A stretch of DNA of 64,000 nucleotides from Chrysogorgia sp. JL179-B06 (GCA_035772405.1 JAYKKM010000126.1:124001-188000); one strand, 5' to 3'. Positions 23,906 to 35,458 are shown, counted from the stretch's first letter. Notes: generated from the sequence alone by a model not told the origin. Translations and numbers: made by a program.

Positions 23906-26142
23906 CCAATCCACTCAGCCTGGTCTCACGGCGCTGTCCCTTCTGATTGGAAAAAAGCATGTACAATACTTATACACAAGAAAGGAGAGACAGACGAACC
24001 AGCAAACTTTAGACCAATAACACTTGAATCCATTCCACTTAAAGTTTTAACATCGTGCATTCGCAATAAAACATTTCAATTTCTTGCGGAAAACAAGTAT
24101 ATAGAACAGAATATCCAAAAAGGCTTCACCCCAAAACTTTCCGGAACACTAGAACATACAGCTCAGATGGCGCATATAATCAACAAAGCGCGCACAAAAC
24201 AACGATCTCTCGTCATAACATTACTAGACCTAAAAAACGCATTTGGTGAAGTCCATCATAACCTTATTCACGAAGTCCTTGATTTTCACCATATCCCTGA
24301 TCACATAAAGAATCTCATTAGTAGCCTCTATAACCGATTTCAAAACTTCCATCATCACAGATGAATTCAACACCCCATTCATCACTGTTGACCGAGGTGT
24401 GCTCCAAGGCGATTCTCTCAGTCCTCTCTTGTTCAATATGTCGTTCAATACTTTTATTCAACACATCAAGTCTGAAAAATACGGTCAACTTGGCTTCCGG
24501 AAACCAAACGATAGTACTACCTTATTCAACCCAATCCACTGGTTACAATTTGCAGACGACGCTGCCGTTATCAGTGGTCAAGAAAAAGAAAATCAAATGC
24601 TTCTCAATCGCTTTACGATCTGGTGTCAGTGGGCCAACATGATTATACGTGTGGATAAATGTTCAACATTTGGCATTAAAAAGGATTCAACAAAATCGGT
24701 CCAATATCTCCCCAAACTGTTTGTAAATAACCATCTCGTACCACGTGTTGAAAATGGGAAATCGTTTCGTTACCTAGGCCGCTACTTTGACTTTAATATG
24801 TCCGAAGAAAATCACAAATCTGAGCTACACGACACACTAACCGACATCATGAATGAAATTGACGAACTGCCATTACATCCAAAAAATAAAATTATGTTGT
24901 ACTACGCACTTGCAAAAATCTCTTGGCACTTCACTGTTTCCGACATAGGTAAAACCTGGGTGAATGAAAAACTAGATGGTATTGCGTCGAAATATATACG
25001 GAAATGGCTTGAACTTCCCATCTCAGCAACACTTAGCAACGTCCTACTTCCTCGCAGTAAGTACGGTCTAAATATCATTCTCCCTTCAACGAAATTTCTT
25101 CAATGCCAAACTGTTTCGCGAAAAGCTTTAAAATTATCGCCAAATGAAGAAATTAGAAACCTATGGACTGTCACAAGTAATCACAAGAATGTGCAATACG
25201 ACAAGTACAAAAACACAAAGGACGTACTAAACACTTTCAGAAAAGAACACGAAGAAAGGCTTCAACATCACCTTATTTCACAAGGTTCATTCTTTTCCAA
25301 CATCATTAAATATTCGACTCTCTCGTTCAACTCCACATGGTCCTCAGTCCAAAGCAAACTCCCTAAGAACATATTTAACTTCACCATCCGATACATCAAC
25401 AACACGCTTCCGACTCGCAAAAACCTTGTGAAATGGGGAATATCACCTACATCTGACTGTTCATTCTGCTTGCAACCTGATACCCTACTTCACGTCATTG
25501 CTGGTTGCCAAACATACCTAAACGAAGGGCGGTTTACTTGGCGACATGACTCTGTTTTAAATTTTATTGCCTCCTCACTCAACTCCGTACAAAATTATAG
25601 CCTCTACGCTGACATACCTGGCTACATCAGCCCATCTGTTCTCACCGGAGATGGATTACGCCCCGATCTATTGGTAACAATCGAAAACAAATGTATATAT
25701 ATTCTCGAACTCACAGTCGGATTTGAATCCAATCTACTCAATAATGCCACCCGTAAGAGACAGAAGTATCAGGAACTAATTACGGAACAGAACAACAATT
25801 ATGAACAAGTTAAATTTGTGAATCTGTCCATCAGCTCACTCGGAGTCTTCAGTCAACCATCATTAGAATTTATTGAAATGCTGAAAGATCTCAAATTTGA
25901 CGAACGTTGCCGAAAGTACTTCATGAAAAGAATAATTAACATTTGTATAAGAACCTCATACTATATTTTCTGTAAACGTAACAAAACCTGGGACAATCCA
26001 ACACTAATGCAAAACTAATATTATATATCATATATATCGTTAATTCAAGTAGACATTGGTGAACTACCTGTAAAAGAGAGGTTTATCATTGTAGTATATA
26101 TCAATTATGAATAAATAAAGTTTACATTATTATTATTGCTTT
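23906..26142 (+). mobile_element. RLE-type LINE (R2/R4/NeSL group), 5'-truncated
   Basis: The element starts inside an RT domain and has a C-terminal zinc knuckle and restriction-like endonuclease. It ends with a short 3' UTR carrying AATAAATAAAG and (ATT)n at 26128-26140. The absence of an N-terminal AP endonuclease and the presence of the C-terminal RLE mark the older RLE-bearing LINE lineage. Both edges touch ATT/TTA triplets (TATTATTATT before, ATTATTATTATT after). This recalls Dong-like elements, which insert into TAA repeats, but the 3' triplets may be the element's own tail. Confidence 0.85.
23912..26018 (+). pseudogene. RLE-LINE ORF: RT, zinc knuckle and restriction-like endonuclease
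   Basis: The first frame (from 23912 to about 24340) has AVPSDWKKACTILIHKKG, NFRPITLESIPLK and TLLDLKNAFGEVHHNLI. A +1 shift near 24338 moves to the second frame, which is open to TAA at 26018. That frame has RGVLQGDSLSPLLFN and the catalytic QFADDAAV near 24546. It then has a long thumb/linker, a zinc knuckle with spacing C-x2-C-x7-H-x4-C (25458-25508), and the endonuclease core RPDLLVTI followed by YILELTV with its PD and E residues (about 25660-25720). The pattern is R2-like. The single frameshift is the only clear break in over 2 kb, so the copy is young. Roughly the first third of a normal ORF is missing. Confidence 0.87.
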
Positions 26143-26640
26143 AAATTTTTCCACCTAGAGCAAATTTAATGAAGCACATGCGGATTTGCCTAACAATGGT
26201 TTTCTCAAATATTTGACAAGTACGTAAATCTCCTCTGGAATAGAATTATCCTTTGAGGTTATCTTTGCTTTACATTTTCCTAAACAATTGAGGTATATTG
26301 GCCTAATAGTATTTTATCAGTTGGTTGAAGCATAATATTTCGTTTATTCGAGCTTAAATTGAAACTTACACTCATTCACTTCGGGATTTGGTTTCCAAGA
26401 TTCTGCTTCAATACTTTCCACGACTATCTCGCCTAGAAAAAATTATTTGGAAAGATCTCACCTGTGACTTCACTGACTGCTTCTTTGCTATACTTATGAC
26501 ATTTTAATCGTTTGCTGGACAGCTTTTCTTGGGATGCATAGATCATAAGCACCTGTTGAATTTTCCCTTTCCTTTGTTTATTTGACTACTTTCTTGCTCA
26601 TTAGAAGTTGGTCTTCCCTTCTTTAGTCTCGGTTTTGAGA
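26143..26640. other. No gene seen; possibly degraded Gypsy internal sequence
   Basis: About 500 bp of AT-rich sequence between the RLE LINE tail and the gag remnant. It has no convincing frame on either strand. It probably belongs to the same Gypsy copy as the gag remnant to its right, but I see no motif to prove it. Confidence 0.3.
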
Positions 26641-26644
26641 ATTT

Positions 26645-27175
26645 CCGACGGCAGCGCCTACGGAGTGGATAAGCTATTTGTCATCGCCTCGAAGAAAACC
26701 CTGCTGCTTTCTCATAGTTTCTTTCTGCCGGGAAAAGTTCACTGCTTTTTCTAAAGTTAGATCTGCCTCGAGCTGCAACTTTTCCAACAACGCTTTATCC
26801 AGAATTCCAACAAGGATGGGGTCACGGATCAATTCTTCACGTATGAAACGCCGAAATTACAATATTACAATATGTTCTGCAAGGTTGAACAAGTCTGTAA
26901 TAAATACGTCGACGGTTTCGCTTTCTTGTTGGCTTCGAAGGATGCATTAACTTAGCTCGTTCAAAGATTGCATTTTTTTTAATGATAAGAAATGTTCGAC
27001 TCTCTTCTTGAGACTTTTGTTTGATCTGCCTCCGTGATACAATATCGTCTGCTTCGCCGCCCATCGAGTACATTAGAGTATTAACTTGACTTTCTTCGGA
27101 TTCTTTCTCGAGACCAGACGCCATTCTGAATCGATCGAATCTCCGGATCCATTTTAAACAATCTACTGGCTTGAA
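26645..27175 (-). pseudogene. Ty3/Gypsy gag-like remnant
   Basis: On the minus strand, from 27175 leftwards, the sequence reads a matrix/capsid-like stretch. It opens with VDCLKWIRRFDRFRMASGLE, then EESQVNTLMYSMGGEADDIV, NAIFERAKLMHPSKP and, after frameshifts, DPILVGILDKALLEKLQLEADLTLEKAV. This matches the gag layout common in invertebrate Gypsy elements (W-x2-F...R-x-ASGL, then R-D-x-V-G...L-x-L-E-x-A). The best open piece is 26837-27124. No zinc knuckle, protease or RT follows within the window part to the left, so it is a fragment. Confidence 0.65.
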
Positions 27176-27543
27176 GGTAATTTTTTCTGTTGGTTATACT
27201 TGTAACAGGGCCATTCTTGCAAAAGAAATTATTGGCGCCTCTTACCCCCGCACACACGGAAACGTTTTCCTGTCAGAGTTTTTGTATTGTCTACCGTTCT
27301 CAACTACAGGTATAGGGAATCGAGAACAACCAGCTCATTACTTAAAACAATACGGAAATGTTTTCCAGCGTTTTTGTACTGTTTAATGTTCTCAAGGGAA
27401 TCGAAAACAACCAGTTCATTACTTGAAAAATACAAAAAACGCAGGTAAACGTTTCTGTGGGTACGGGGCCTTAATTAGTCGTCGACTGATCGCTCTTCCA
27501 CTTTTTCTTCAATGCCAAACCCGCTAACAAAACCCCGCTACAG

Positions 27544-27558
27544 CCACCGCTGCCACCA
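27544..27558 (-). promoter_or_regulatory. Candidate Gypsy primer-binding site and LTR end
   Basis: On the minus strand the sequence reads ...AACACAACA followed by TGGTGGCAGCGGTGG, about 370 bp upstream of the gag remnant. A CA dinucleotide ending an LTR followed by TGG is the usual junction between a 5' LTR and the tRNA primer-binding site. The rest of the LTR would lie at 27559 and rightwards (plus coordinates), perhaps to about 28080, where the minus strand has CTTTAAAAG as a TATA-like box. The other LTR is not present here, so this is inference. Confidence 0.4.
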
Positions 27559-28175
27559 TGTTGTGTTACTGACCCTACTTTAATAATGATTCAACGGCTG
27601 ACGTTTCATATAATTAAGTATCCAGCCGAATTTAAAACATAGTGCTAACCCCAAACCTAACCTAACACTTAACCTTGAACCTAAATAATACTGACACTAA
27701 CTCTTATTTTCTTTTAGAAATAATAAATATTATATAAAAGTTCACCCGATCATCATATATAACAATATGCTAATATGATATGCTAATATAGATATGCTAA
27801 TACAACAGGATACTCTTGAACAAAGACGTTTAAAATAGCTGGTTGTCTATCAAGCTAAGAATAATCTTTATTCGGACGGACTTAAATCTATGTTCGAATC
27901 CACATCAAACGTTCATTAATATAACCTAAGAGGCACCTCTATAATAATATGTTTGTTCCCAGACCTCGCACCGAAGCGGGTAAGCGAAGCCTTTGTTACC
28001 GTGGGCCGGTACTGTGGAAAGACTAAGGCCAAGCCATCGGTCTGCTCTTTTAAAGCTTCGCTGTTATTAAACTACTCTATAATAGTTAAGTTTGTAACAA
28101 GTTTTTACAATAATAATTAATCATTTAGTAAAATAATACTGTTTGTTAAAGATTAGAACTTAGGCTTTACTAAAT
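27559..28175. other. No gene; possible Gypsy LTR body
   Basis: About 600 bp with an AACCCTAACCTAACACTTAACC-type run broken by variants near 27645-27690 and repeated GATATGCTAATA words at 27775-27800. The segment GAAGCGGGTAAGCGAAGCC is near 27972. No open frame. May be LTR sequence if the primer-binding-site call is right. Confidence 0.3.
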
Positions 28176-28359
28176 ACTTCACACGCTTATTAAGTAGTCA
28201 TTATGGAACAAATTAATGAGATTTTTTGTATTATATCAAACAGTTAAAAAATATTGCAAAATATTATTTTTAGACACCTTGGTGGTTATCATGGCAACAT
28301 AAAAGTTGCGATAAAAAAATGGATCATTAATTTGTTCCTTGGAATTAAGCGTGTGAAGT
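28176..28359. mobile_element. MITE-like inverted repeat, 184 bp
   Basis: Outer inverted repeats ACTTCACACGCTTA (28176-28189) and its exact complement (28346-28359). A second inner pair is GGAACAAATTAATGA and its complement around 28204 and 28325. The core is AT-rich and has no frame. A clear target-site duplication is not seen. Confidence 0.65.
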
Positions 28360-29310
28360 TTCTTATTTGCAGCTTCAATTCTCTTTAAATTTTAGGATTT
28401 TATTTACATAGCACTACAGTTGATTTGTGGTATTAGTCTTCTGGGAAATGTATTTGAACTCCCTGATACAATATTTTTTAGAATGTTTAAGAAACAGCAT
28501 GATTTTACTAAATTTAAATGTATTTTACCGCTTAAAATAACAATTTTTTTCAATATTGTTAATTTTGGCTGAAATTAGGGTACTCTTAATCTTTAAAAAG
28601 TGATAAAAATGGCGCCAGTCTTTTTACTTATTTTTAAATAACCTTTTCTGCATTACATAACCTTTTCTGTTAAAAATATCTGAATATATAGCAGTCATTG
28701 AAACTATTGATTTTTCGGAAAATAATGTGCATGACACAGTAGACCCCTTGGAAAGTCTCCATCATACGATAAATTTAATTGAGAAGGATCCCGCAGGGAA
28801 TGTATTTCATCTCATATCCTGTGCAACCCCACTTCAAATTCATTGATTCGCTGCTGATATGTTGTTCTTGTTGTTGCTTTACTTACTTCCGCTGAGTATA
28901 TAGGTGTTCTATTTTTTGTTAACATGTAACTCGATTATTTATGAATAATTTTAGACGAACATTTCTCATCCTTGTTCGACGTTAAATAGATCGTAAAATG
29001 TTCTTAAAGACATTTGAAACTCTCGCTTGCATTCTAACAATGGTTATACCAGTCCCAACCCACACTAGTGAGCAATTTACCCATCGCACTCAAGGACACG
29101 GATTCTGGGTGAGCAGGCTGCTCGAGAATTTGAAGGATTGACACAAAAGGAATCAATTAGAAGATTAAGATAATAACTATTGTAGTCAAAAAAGAATTTA
29201 AATTACCTTTGCTAAATATACAGTTATTTTATGGTAATCACACGTGTGTTGATTATCGTGTTTTAAATGTTTATAAAATCGCATTACACTCTTGTGCTCT
29301 ATTTTTGTTG
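28360..29310. other. No gene recognised
   Basis: AT-rich sequence. The plus-strand stretch at about 29165-29270 translates to IVVKKEFKLPLL followed after a gap by HTCVDYRVLN. This faintly resembles the LTR-retrotransposon RT motif VVKKKDG...CVDYRALN. The similarity is short and broken, and I do not call a gene. Confidence 0.3.
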
Positions 29311-29317
29311 ATTATAT

Positions 29318-29480
29318 AATAAACAGAAAAATACATGGATTCTTGGAAATATGAAATTTATTTCTCGTGTTGACCAGGATATCTCACTCGTTCGATGCGC
29401 TCACTCGTTTAATATTCTGGTCATCACTCGAAATAAATTTCATATTTCCACACATCCATGTGTATTATTCTCTATATAAT
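29318..29480. mobile_element. Foldback/MITE with GAAATATGAAATTTATTTC arms
   Basis: Left arm GGAAATATGAAATTTATTTC (29345-29364) and right arm its complement near 29432-29451, with outer ATACATGG/CCATGTGTAT and TATATAATA/TATATAATA-type ends. The centre contains CTCACTCGTTCGATGCGCTCACTCG, split here as two ACTCGTT words, a signature of a foldback family I have seen in marine invertebrate genomes. Ends approximate. Confidence 0.6.
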
Positions 29481-30309
29481 ATATATTTATTAAAATATAT
29501 ATTTGAGAGAGAAAGAGTAAAATTACCGCTACGAAAAGTCGCTGTGTTCAAACTAATACGAACAACGCGTAGTTATGTCCGTATTTACCCATTAAAATGA
29601 CCATAACTTCTTCCTGTTGTAATAATTTGCGTCCGTCTTTCTATAACACTGTGGCGCGATCTGACCTCATTTAGGATCATAATTAAACGGACTAGTACGC
29701 TACGTTGTAAATAACCATAGCGTAGTGATTTGCATCTGGAATATTAACCGTAGTGACTACACTACGGTAAATGGTTGTATCGTTATTCTGTTGAATAATT
29801 GACCATTAAACAAGTCTTATTGTTTTCCATTGTTGTACCGTATATCCAGTTTTCACAAACTCACAATCTTAAGGTCAAATTCCAGGTCCACAAACTGTTA
29901 ATTTGTAAAATGCGTCGTCCATTGTTATTAGTTTTCCCCTTTCAATATATCGCCACACGTTTTACTCCCTTTTAACAAATGTATTGTCTAACATTAGCCA
30001 ATGATACTGTATTTCACTAAGTTCATATTTCCCTATAGGGCATGTAAATTTCTCGTCAGCGCCAAGCTAAGAGAATCAACGCGCTGGAGACGAGAATGTG
30101 ATTAAATATGTTTAGTATAATGTCATCTAAGTATTAATGATCGCTAGTGTACTCACATATCCATAAGGTTTCCTGTCATTTGGCCTGTGATCGTGCTAAC
30201 GGATTTCGAGGGAGGATCTGGGGCCCTAATTGTTTTGTTCACGCATCTTGTCCAAAATTGCCATTGTTGTCATTCTTTTGCCATCATCGTCGTTATTGTT
30301 CTCGTTATA
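29481..30309. other. No gene recognised
   Basis: About 830 bp with no convincing frame. The sequence around 29640-29780 holds near-palindromic ACTACGCTATGG/CGTAGTGAT-type words, perhaps another old foldback. Nothing else supportable. Confidence 0.3.
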
Positions 30310-30563
30310 CAGTGTATAAAATAAAACTGAACCCTTAGAAAACGGTCTTATACTCCTGGGAAATTAAATACACGGTCTTAATACACATGGGAAATTAAGA
30401 TAACTTGTAAACGTATGAAGGAGCATAACTGCAAAGAAACGTTAATATATTTAACATGTTTATTTGCAGTTATGCTCCTTCATAACTTATTAAGACCGTG
30501 TTTTTAATTTCCCAGGAGTATAAGACCGTTTTCTAAGGGTTCAGTTTTTTTTTATACACACTG
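30310..30563. mobile_element. Tc1/mariner-type MITE, 254 bp
   Basis: Starts CAGTGTATAAAA and ends with the complement of CAGTGTGTATAAAA. Flanked on both sides by TA (30308-30309 and 30564-30565). The terminal repeats continue through ACTGAACCCTTAGAAAACGG and CTTATACTCCTGGGAAATTA, about 60 bp each. A second inverted pair inside (GAAGGAGCATAACTGCAA near 30417 and its complement near 30465) makes nearly the whole element foldable. A CAGTG end and TA duplication are the marks of Tc1/mariner; no transposase. Confidence 0.82.
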
Positions 30564-31952
30564 TATTACTTATAAGTTATATTTACTGACAACAAAAGTC
30601 GCATGCATGTGGATACCACATTCGTATACTTTGGCAGGATGCTTGTCCCACGAATCTATATCAATAAAGACAGGTTTGTATAGATGTGGAGGGCGACAGT
30701 GGATGAATATATTGACGCTATAATGGGGTAAGGTCTATTAGATCATCGTGAGTGATTCATTTGTATATTTAATATATATTATGTTGATCTTAACCAAAAG
30801 TTGAGCAGAAAGTAAAAATTGAGCTATATATTATTTAGATTGAAGTCGAGATGTGGAAAAAGCCTAAAAATTATAACAAAGCCGAAGAGGAAGCTGAGCA
30901 TCTTATCGAATACGCGGATAGAAACAATGTAAGTGTAAAAACACTTAATGTCAAAATATTTCGCTTTAAAGGGAACTGTAATCAAATATATACATGAGTT
31001 TAAAAATATCAATAATATCTAAATCAAAGACCCTCAGTGTTTAGAAATTTTAATAATTTGACGACATCTGCTTTTGTACTCGTATTTTATGCTTCTACAT
31101 GTGGCTAGAGACAGGAATGGCTCGACTCCATATTGGTCAAATTGATCAATAAAAAGGCTTTTTAGCTTGATAGAGGACTGTAACCAACCCCAAAACAACA
31201 AAGGTCCTAACCTTAGGCGGGGGCCTAACACTAACACGCCTAACGAGTTTTCTAAAATAACCCGTCTAACGAGTTTTAGTCGGAGCCATTTCTGTCTCTA
31301 GCCGCAGGATATGCTTCTGGACGGCGCCATTTTGTACAGCTTTTTTATACAGCGATAAACAGCTGGGAGTTTTCTTTTGAATTTGCAAGGAACAATAGAC
31401 AAACACTCAATTCTTCGAAACATTGCTAAACATTATAAACAATGGATTTTATGTAAAGGTGAATTATTTTCTGAACGCAGTTTGTCTTTAACGAGGATGC
31501 ATTATATTTGCAACTACCTGTATACACAACTATACTGAGTATAATCTCAACTATGATCCTAGCAACGGTAGCAACGGGATAGAAATGATGGAAATAAAAC
31601 TATTGTTAAATGTTAATTAATTGGCCAACTTTTTGTTATTTGGTTCATAATTAAAGTGTAAACATTTCTTTGTATTAGAAAACAATTGGTAGTTTCTCCA
31701 CTATATGAAAAATATTATTTTTGAATTAAAATTATAAAGATATGTTTATGAAAGGAAATTAAAATTTGTAATAATTATTTAAGCTTGCTTTAACTTACAT
31801 TAAACAGAAAATAATTAAGCGATATATATATAAAGAGAAATCTTCGAACACATTAAAAAATCCTGTTTAAAAACAATTGTTTGATCCGTTTCTAGGGACA
31901 TGGTTTGGAGGCGTGCCAAGAAATGTTTACTTACTAATTTAGGGGCTGATTA
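30564..31952. other. No gene recognised
   Basis: Nearly 1.4 kb of AT-rich sequence. Notable words are ACCCCAAAACAACAAAGGTCC near 31187 and a doubled CTAACGAGTTTT at 31239 and 31264, both discussed as dispersed motifs. No frame of interest on either strand. Confidence 0.4.
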
Positions 31953-32160
31953 CATGGAGAAATTCCAGCCCGGGCTGAGATTTCAGCCCGGCTACTGAGG
32001 TATGGTAAATTACGGAGTATGGAAAATCATTTAAATAGCTTTGTTTTTATGCCATATTTGTTACCGCTTGACCGATTTTGACACCGTGATTTCTATTCTC
32101 CCTCTTTACCATACCTCAGTAGCCGGGCTGAATCTCAGCCCGGGCTGAAATTTCTCCATG
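31953..32160. mobile_element. PIF/Harbinger-type MITE, 208 bp
   Basis: Terminal inverted repeats of about 60 bp: CATGGAGAAATTCCAGCCCG at the left and the complement at the right, continuing through GGCTGA, TTTCAGCCCGGCTACTGAGG and TATGGTAAA. Flanked by TTA on both sides (31950-31952 and 32161-32163). A 3-bp TWA duplication points to PIF/Harbinger. The centre (about 32020-32100) is unrelated AT-rich sequence. Confidence 0.82.
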
Positions 32161-33224
32161 TTAGTTTTTGCCGTATTGATTAAAAAATTTTGCCGTAATC
32201 ATTAAACATTTTAATGATGATACATAATGGTAGCATTAAAATGTCGGTTGAATCTTGTGAATTAAGTTTAGAGCAACAGACCATTTTACGCCAATTTTTC
32301 TCTGGCGACCTTTCTTCGAGTGAAATTGCGATGCTTGAGTACAATTAAGAACGTGCATGCTTTTCTCATGCTTTTCTTTTATTATTATTAATGCGTGGGA
32401 GTTTGGAGGAGAAGCTGTTCCATGATGCTTTTATTATTTTTAATGAAGCACAACTTGACGGCTCAATTTGAGAACATTGTAACGCTTTTGAAACTCTGCT
32501 TTGACCTCACCCGCTTCGTTAGCACACGATGAAAGAGCGTTCAGCTGCTTGAAACGTGTTAACTCTTTCCTGTCCGACTGAAAAACATCCAAAATTGAAC
32601 TACCTCTTTGTTCTATTGATATCTCGGGAAATATCAATAACTGTTGCGAAACCTATATCTTTTCTGAAAGTCCAATAAACCGGCTGTTACTAATGCTTTT
32701 GGATTTTCCGAATAAGACACATTATGTTAATATCAATTAGCATTAATTATCATAAATCATGTTGAAAAACTTCCATTTTTCTAGAAAAGACCATCTTGCA
32801 CGCCCGCGTAGCATCATGAAAATTCAAAATGCCACCAATCGCAAAGTTGTTTATGAAATCAAATCAAATTTGGCATGTGAGTGGATCTCATGGCCCTGGC
32901 GCTTGTCGAATTTCAATTTTTAATCTTGCGTTACGTGTGCCGTGTTTTTCGATTGACGACTTCGGGGGTCTTCTATGACCCCTTTTTACTGGACCGGACA
33001 TGAAAGAGTTAAGACGTACTTGAGAAGCACAATATCCGAAAAGCGACTCTCAAACGTTGCATGCATCTCAATAAATCGAGAACTTGTTTCATCAATTTCT
33101 ATTAGAGAACTTCAAAAAACATTTTTAAATTCGAAAACCAGACGAATATTTCAATGACTCACCTGGATACATTGTGTCTCTCTAGTACTTTACAGTCATA
33201 TGTATACATGCACTACAGATACAA
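32161..33224. other. No gene recognised
   Basis: About 1.06 kb. On the minus strand near 32440-32640 there is a short open stretch without recognisable domain, and on the plus strand near 32975-33155 another. Composition matches surrounding non-coding DNA and I do not call them genes. Confidence 0.35.
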
Positions 33225-33427
33225 TTCTACATAGACCTCTTTCATAATGGCGGCCAGTCTAAATATTCTTTCATATGCATGCAAATTAGCCTTTCTGGCC
33301 TCGTTACAGAGCAAATATTCTTTGGAATTACAGATATACGAACGAGGTCAGAAAGGAAATTTAAATGAATATAAAAGAATATTTAATTTGAGTTCCATTA
33401 TGAAAGAGGTCTATGATTGTAGAATTT
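33225..33427. mobile_element. MITE/foldback with CATAGACCTCTTTCATAATGG ends
   Basis: About 200 bp. The left arm has ACATAGACCTCTTTCATAAT followed by GG and then TAAATATTCTTTCATATGCAT. The right arm is the complement, with ATTATGAAAGAGGTCTATG at its end. The inner arms CCTTTCTGGCCTCGTT and its complement also pair. It spans an accidental 60-codon frame. A related fragment (ATTCTTTTATATGCATTGAA...TTAGCCTTTCGGGC) lies at 58561-58600, so the family is dispersed. Confidence 0.7.
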
Positions 33428-33515
33428 AACCACGCGTATTTTTACCACGCCTATTTTTACCACGCCTATGTTTTACCACGCCTATTTTGACCGCGCCCAT
33501 TTTTCGGAAAATTTG
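33428..33515. repeat. Short tandem repeat of TACCACGCCTATTTTT
   Basis: About five units of 15-17 bp, starting TTAACCACGCGTATTTTTACC and degenerating into TGACCGCGCCCATTTTTCGG. It directly abuts the MITE at 33225-33427 and the sequence CTAGCTACGCCACTG at 33540, which resembles the end of a separate MITE family. Confidence 0.8.
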
Positions 33516-34856
33516 AATGCCTGTCCACACTAAAAAATCCTAGCTACGCCACTGCGCTGGGAGAGCACAAAGTCTAAGAAAGCTGGAACTTTTTTAGTGC
33601 TCTCCCAACTTCTCAACTCGATGGAGCACGCCAAACTATGAACCATTTCTTTAACATAGAATAAAACAAGAAATCATGAAAAACAAGCTTTGTTTTGCTT
33701 ATTAAAAATAACTTTCTCCTTACGGAAGAAATTTGTAACGTTTCTGATTAGTCGCTTGCGCAATTGCGGTGTTCCATCGAGAAATGGAGCACGCGCGATC
33801 AAGCCAATCAGGACGGCGTAATATATTAAATCTATTTTATAATGTTGTATTTTACATTAATATAGGACAGCAGATTAACGATCGATGAGATTGCAAGCAA
33901 TCACTATATCTTTGTTGGAAGTTATGCGACACGTTTTGGTCAAGTATTACATTACGAGTTCTGACAATCATACAGTATTACTCGTAGCACATCAGATTAA
34001 TTAGGTCGTTCGAATTCTTAAAATTCATTTAACCGATTTTATTTACAACAAATGTGTGGCACTTTTTCGTAGTTTCATTTATAGAAATTTAAATTTTAAA
34101 AAAGAGAAATAAACTGAAATATTATTATTGTGATCTTTTATTCTGATCTCGATGCAAGATGGCGGCCGAATTAAAACACTTTTTTTTCAATCGTGGTCGG
34201 AAGATTTTATATTTTGCCCATGATCGTAAATTCAAGAAGACTTCGGAATTCCAAGATGGCGTCGTCGAAAAACTTTGGCTGGAACATTGGACAATGTTCA
34301 GAATGAAATCCCTTGAAAATTGCAAAATTTGGTGTGTAAATGTCATGCTCCTGGCCGAAGGGAAACAGGTTTACAATTTTAAAAACAACTTCCACAAATG
34401 AAAAATGAATAAATCACATTTTTATTCAGGTTATAACTTTTCAACTACTTCTCTTAAAATTATGTGCTATACATTGTTAGAAAGCTCTTTTCAACAGTTT
34501 ATTTTAATATATACCACAAATTTCCAGCATTAAAGGAGAGGTTTTCACTTCTAAATTTCTGATGATAGCTTAATTGCATTGATCAGAAATGTTTGGAAAC
34601 ATTTTGAAATGCTTTAGTTGGAACCTTGTGCAATATATCAAATTAAAGTCCTTGTAAAATGAAATTTGCTGTCTAAATTTTAGCCTTGTAGCTATATATG
34701 GGACACAGATTTTAAGTTTAGAAAATATTTATTTCCAACAAACGTTTACAGCGATTCGTATAACAAATGTACAAAAATAGACAAGAATAACAAGTCAACA
34801 AATGAACGGTTTGAAATGATATATATATATATATATATATCTGAGGCTAGTAATGA
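33516..34856. other. No gene called; short mobile-element scraps
   Basis: About 1.3 kb. TCCTAGCTACGCCACTGCG at 33538 looks like a MITE end. GCTCTCCCA words are inverted around 33550-33610. An 80-codon plus-strand frame at 34159-34401 starts in AAGATGGCGGCC, a context common in repeats, and has no domain I know. A short (TA)n lies at 34818-34840. Confidence 0.35.
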
Positions 34857-35147
34857 GCCCATGTGAATTAAATGAATAAGTGAGTATATTAATGAAGAAC
34901 AAGGAGCAATGAGTAATTGAGTAAAATCAAGCAGTGATGAGTATAAATAAGTAATGGTAAGGAGTAAATTAGTAAATACGTATAAAGAGTAAATGAGCAA
35001 GGAGTAAATGAATAAAGTGCAAGGAGTTATGAGTAAGTGAGTAAAGAGTAAAGGGTAAAGCATAAAAAGTTGAGAGTGATGCGTAATGCGTATTGAGTAA
35101 TAAATAAATGAGTAAAGAGTAATGAGTAATGAGTAAATGAGGTTTGT
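34857..35147. repeat. Degenerate GAGTAAT/GAGTAAA tandem array
   Basis: Roughly 290 bp dominated by imperfect 6-8 bp units (GAGTAAT, GAGTAAA, GAGCAA, TAAATGAG). The cleanest run is at 35100-35145. Units vary in spacing, so this looks like an old microsatellite broken up by mutation. Confidence 0.8.
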
Positions 35148-35220
35148 AGGCGTTAAAATCTAAACTTCTATATTCCATATTGGATTTGTATATAAACAAA
35201 CAGTTAATACGATTCTCCAC

Positions 35221-35458
35221 CATTTCCTTGCTCCAACGTTTTTAATAATAATAGTTTATTAAAAAAGACCATTTTTCAGCCAAAAGCTGAATTACATTGG
35301 GTTAGAAATAATATTACATTACTATTATGTAAAAAATATGAAAACTACAATTTAAGAAAAAAACAACTACAATTTAACTGGCTGAGGCAATAACAAAGGA
35401 TTTAGAATACCTATTAGTATCAACCAATTAACTATGGTTTATTACAAATTCGGCATTC
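35221..35458. other. No gene; possible reversed LINE 3' tail
   Basis: AATAATAATAG at 35243 followed by TTTATTAAAAAAG resembles the reverse complement of a LINE 3' end with an (ATT)n tail. No coding sequence accompanies it, so this is only a suggestion. Confidence 0.25.

Noticed and set aside
24230..24448. Minus-strand frame over the RLE LINE
   Set aside because: Antisense to clear RT motifs.
29165..29270. LTR-retrotransposon RT fragment (VVKKEFK...CVDYRVLN)
   Set aside because: Match is short and interrupted; kept only as a note in the non-coding entry.
34159..34401. 80-codon frame starting in AAGATGGCGGCC
   Set aside because: No domain, no splice or promoter context, and the start context is common in repeats.
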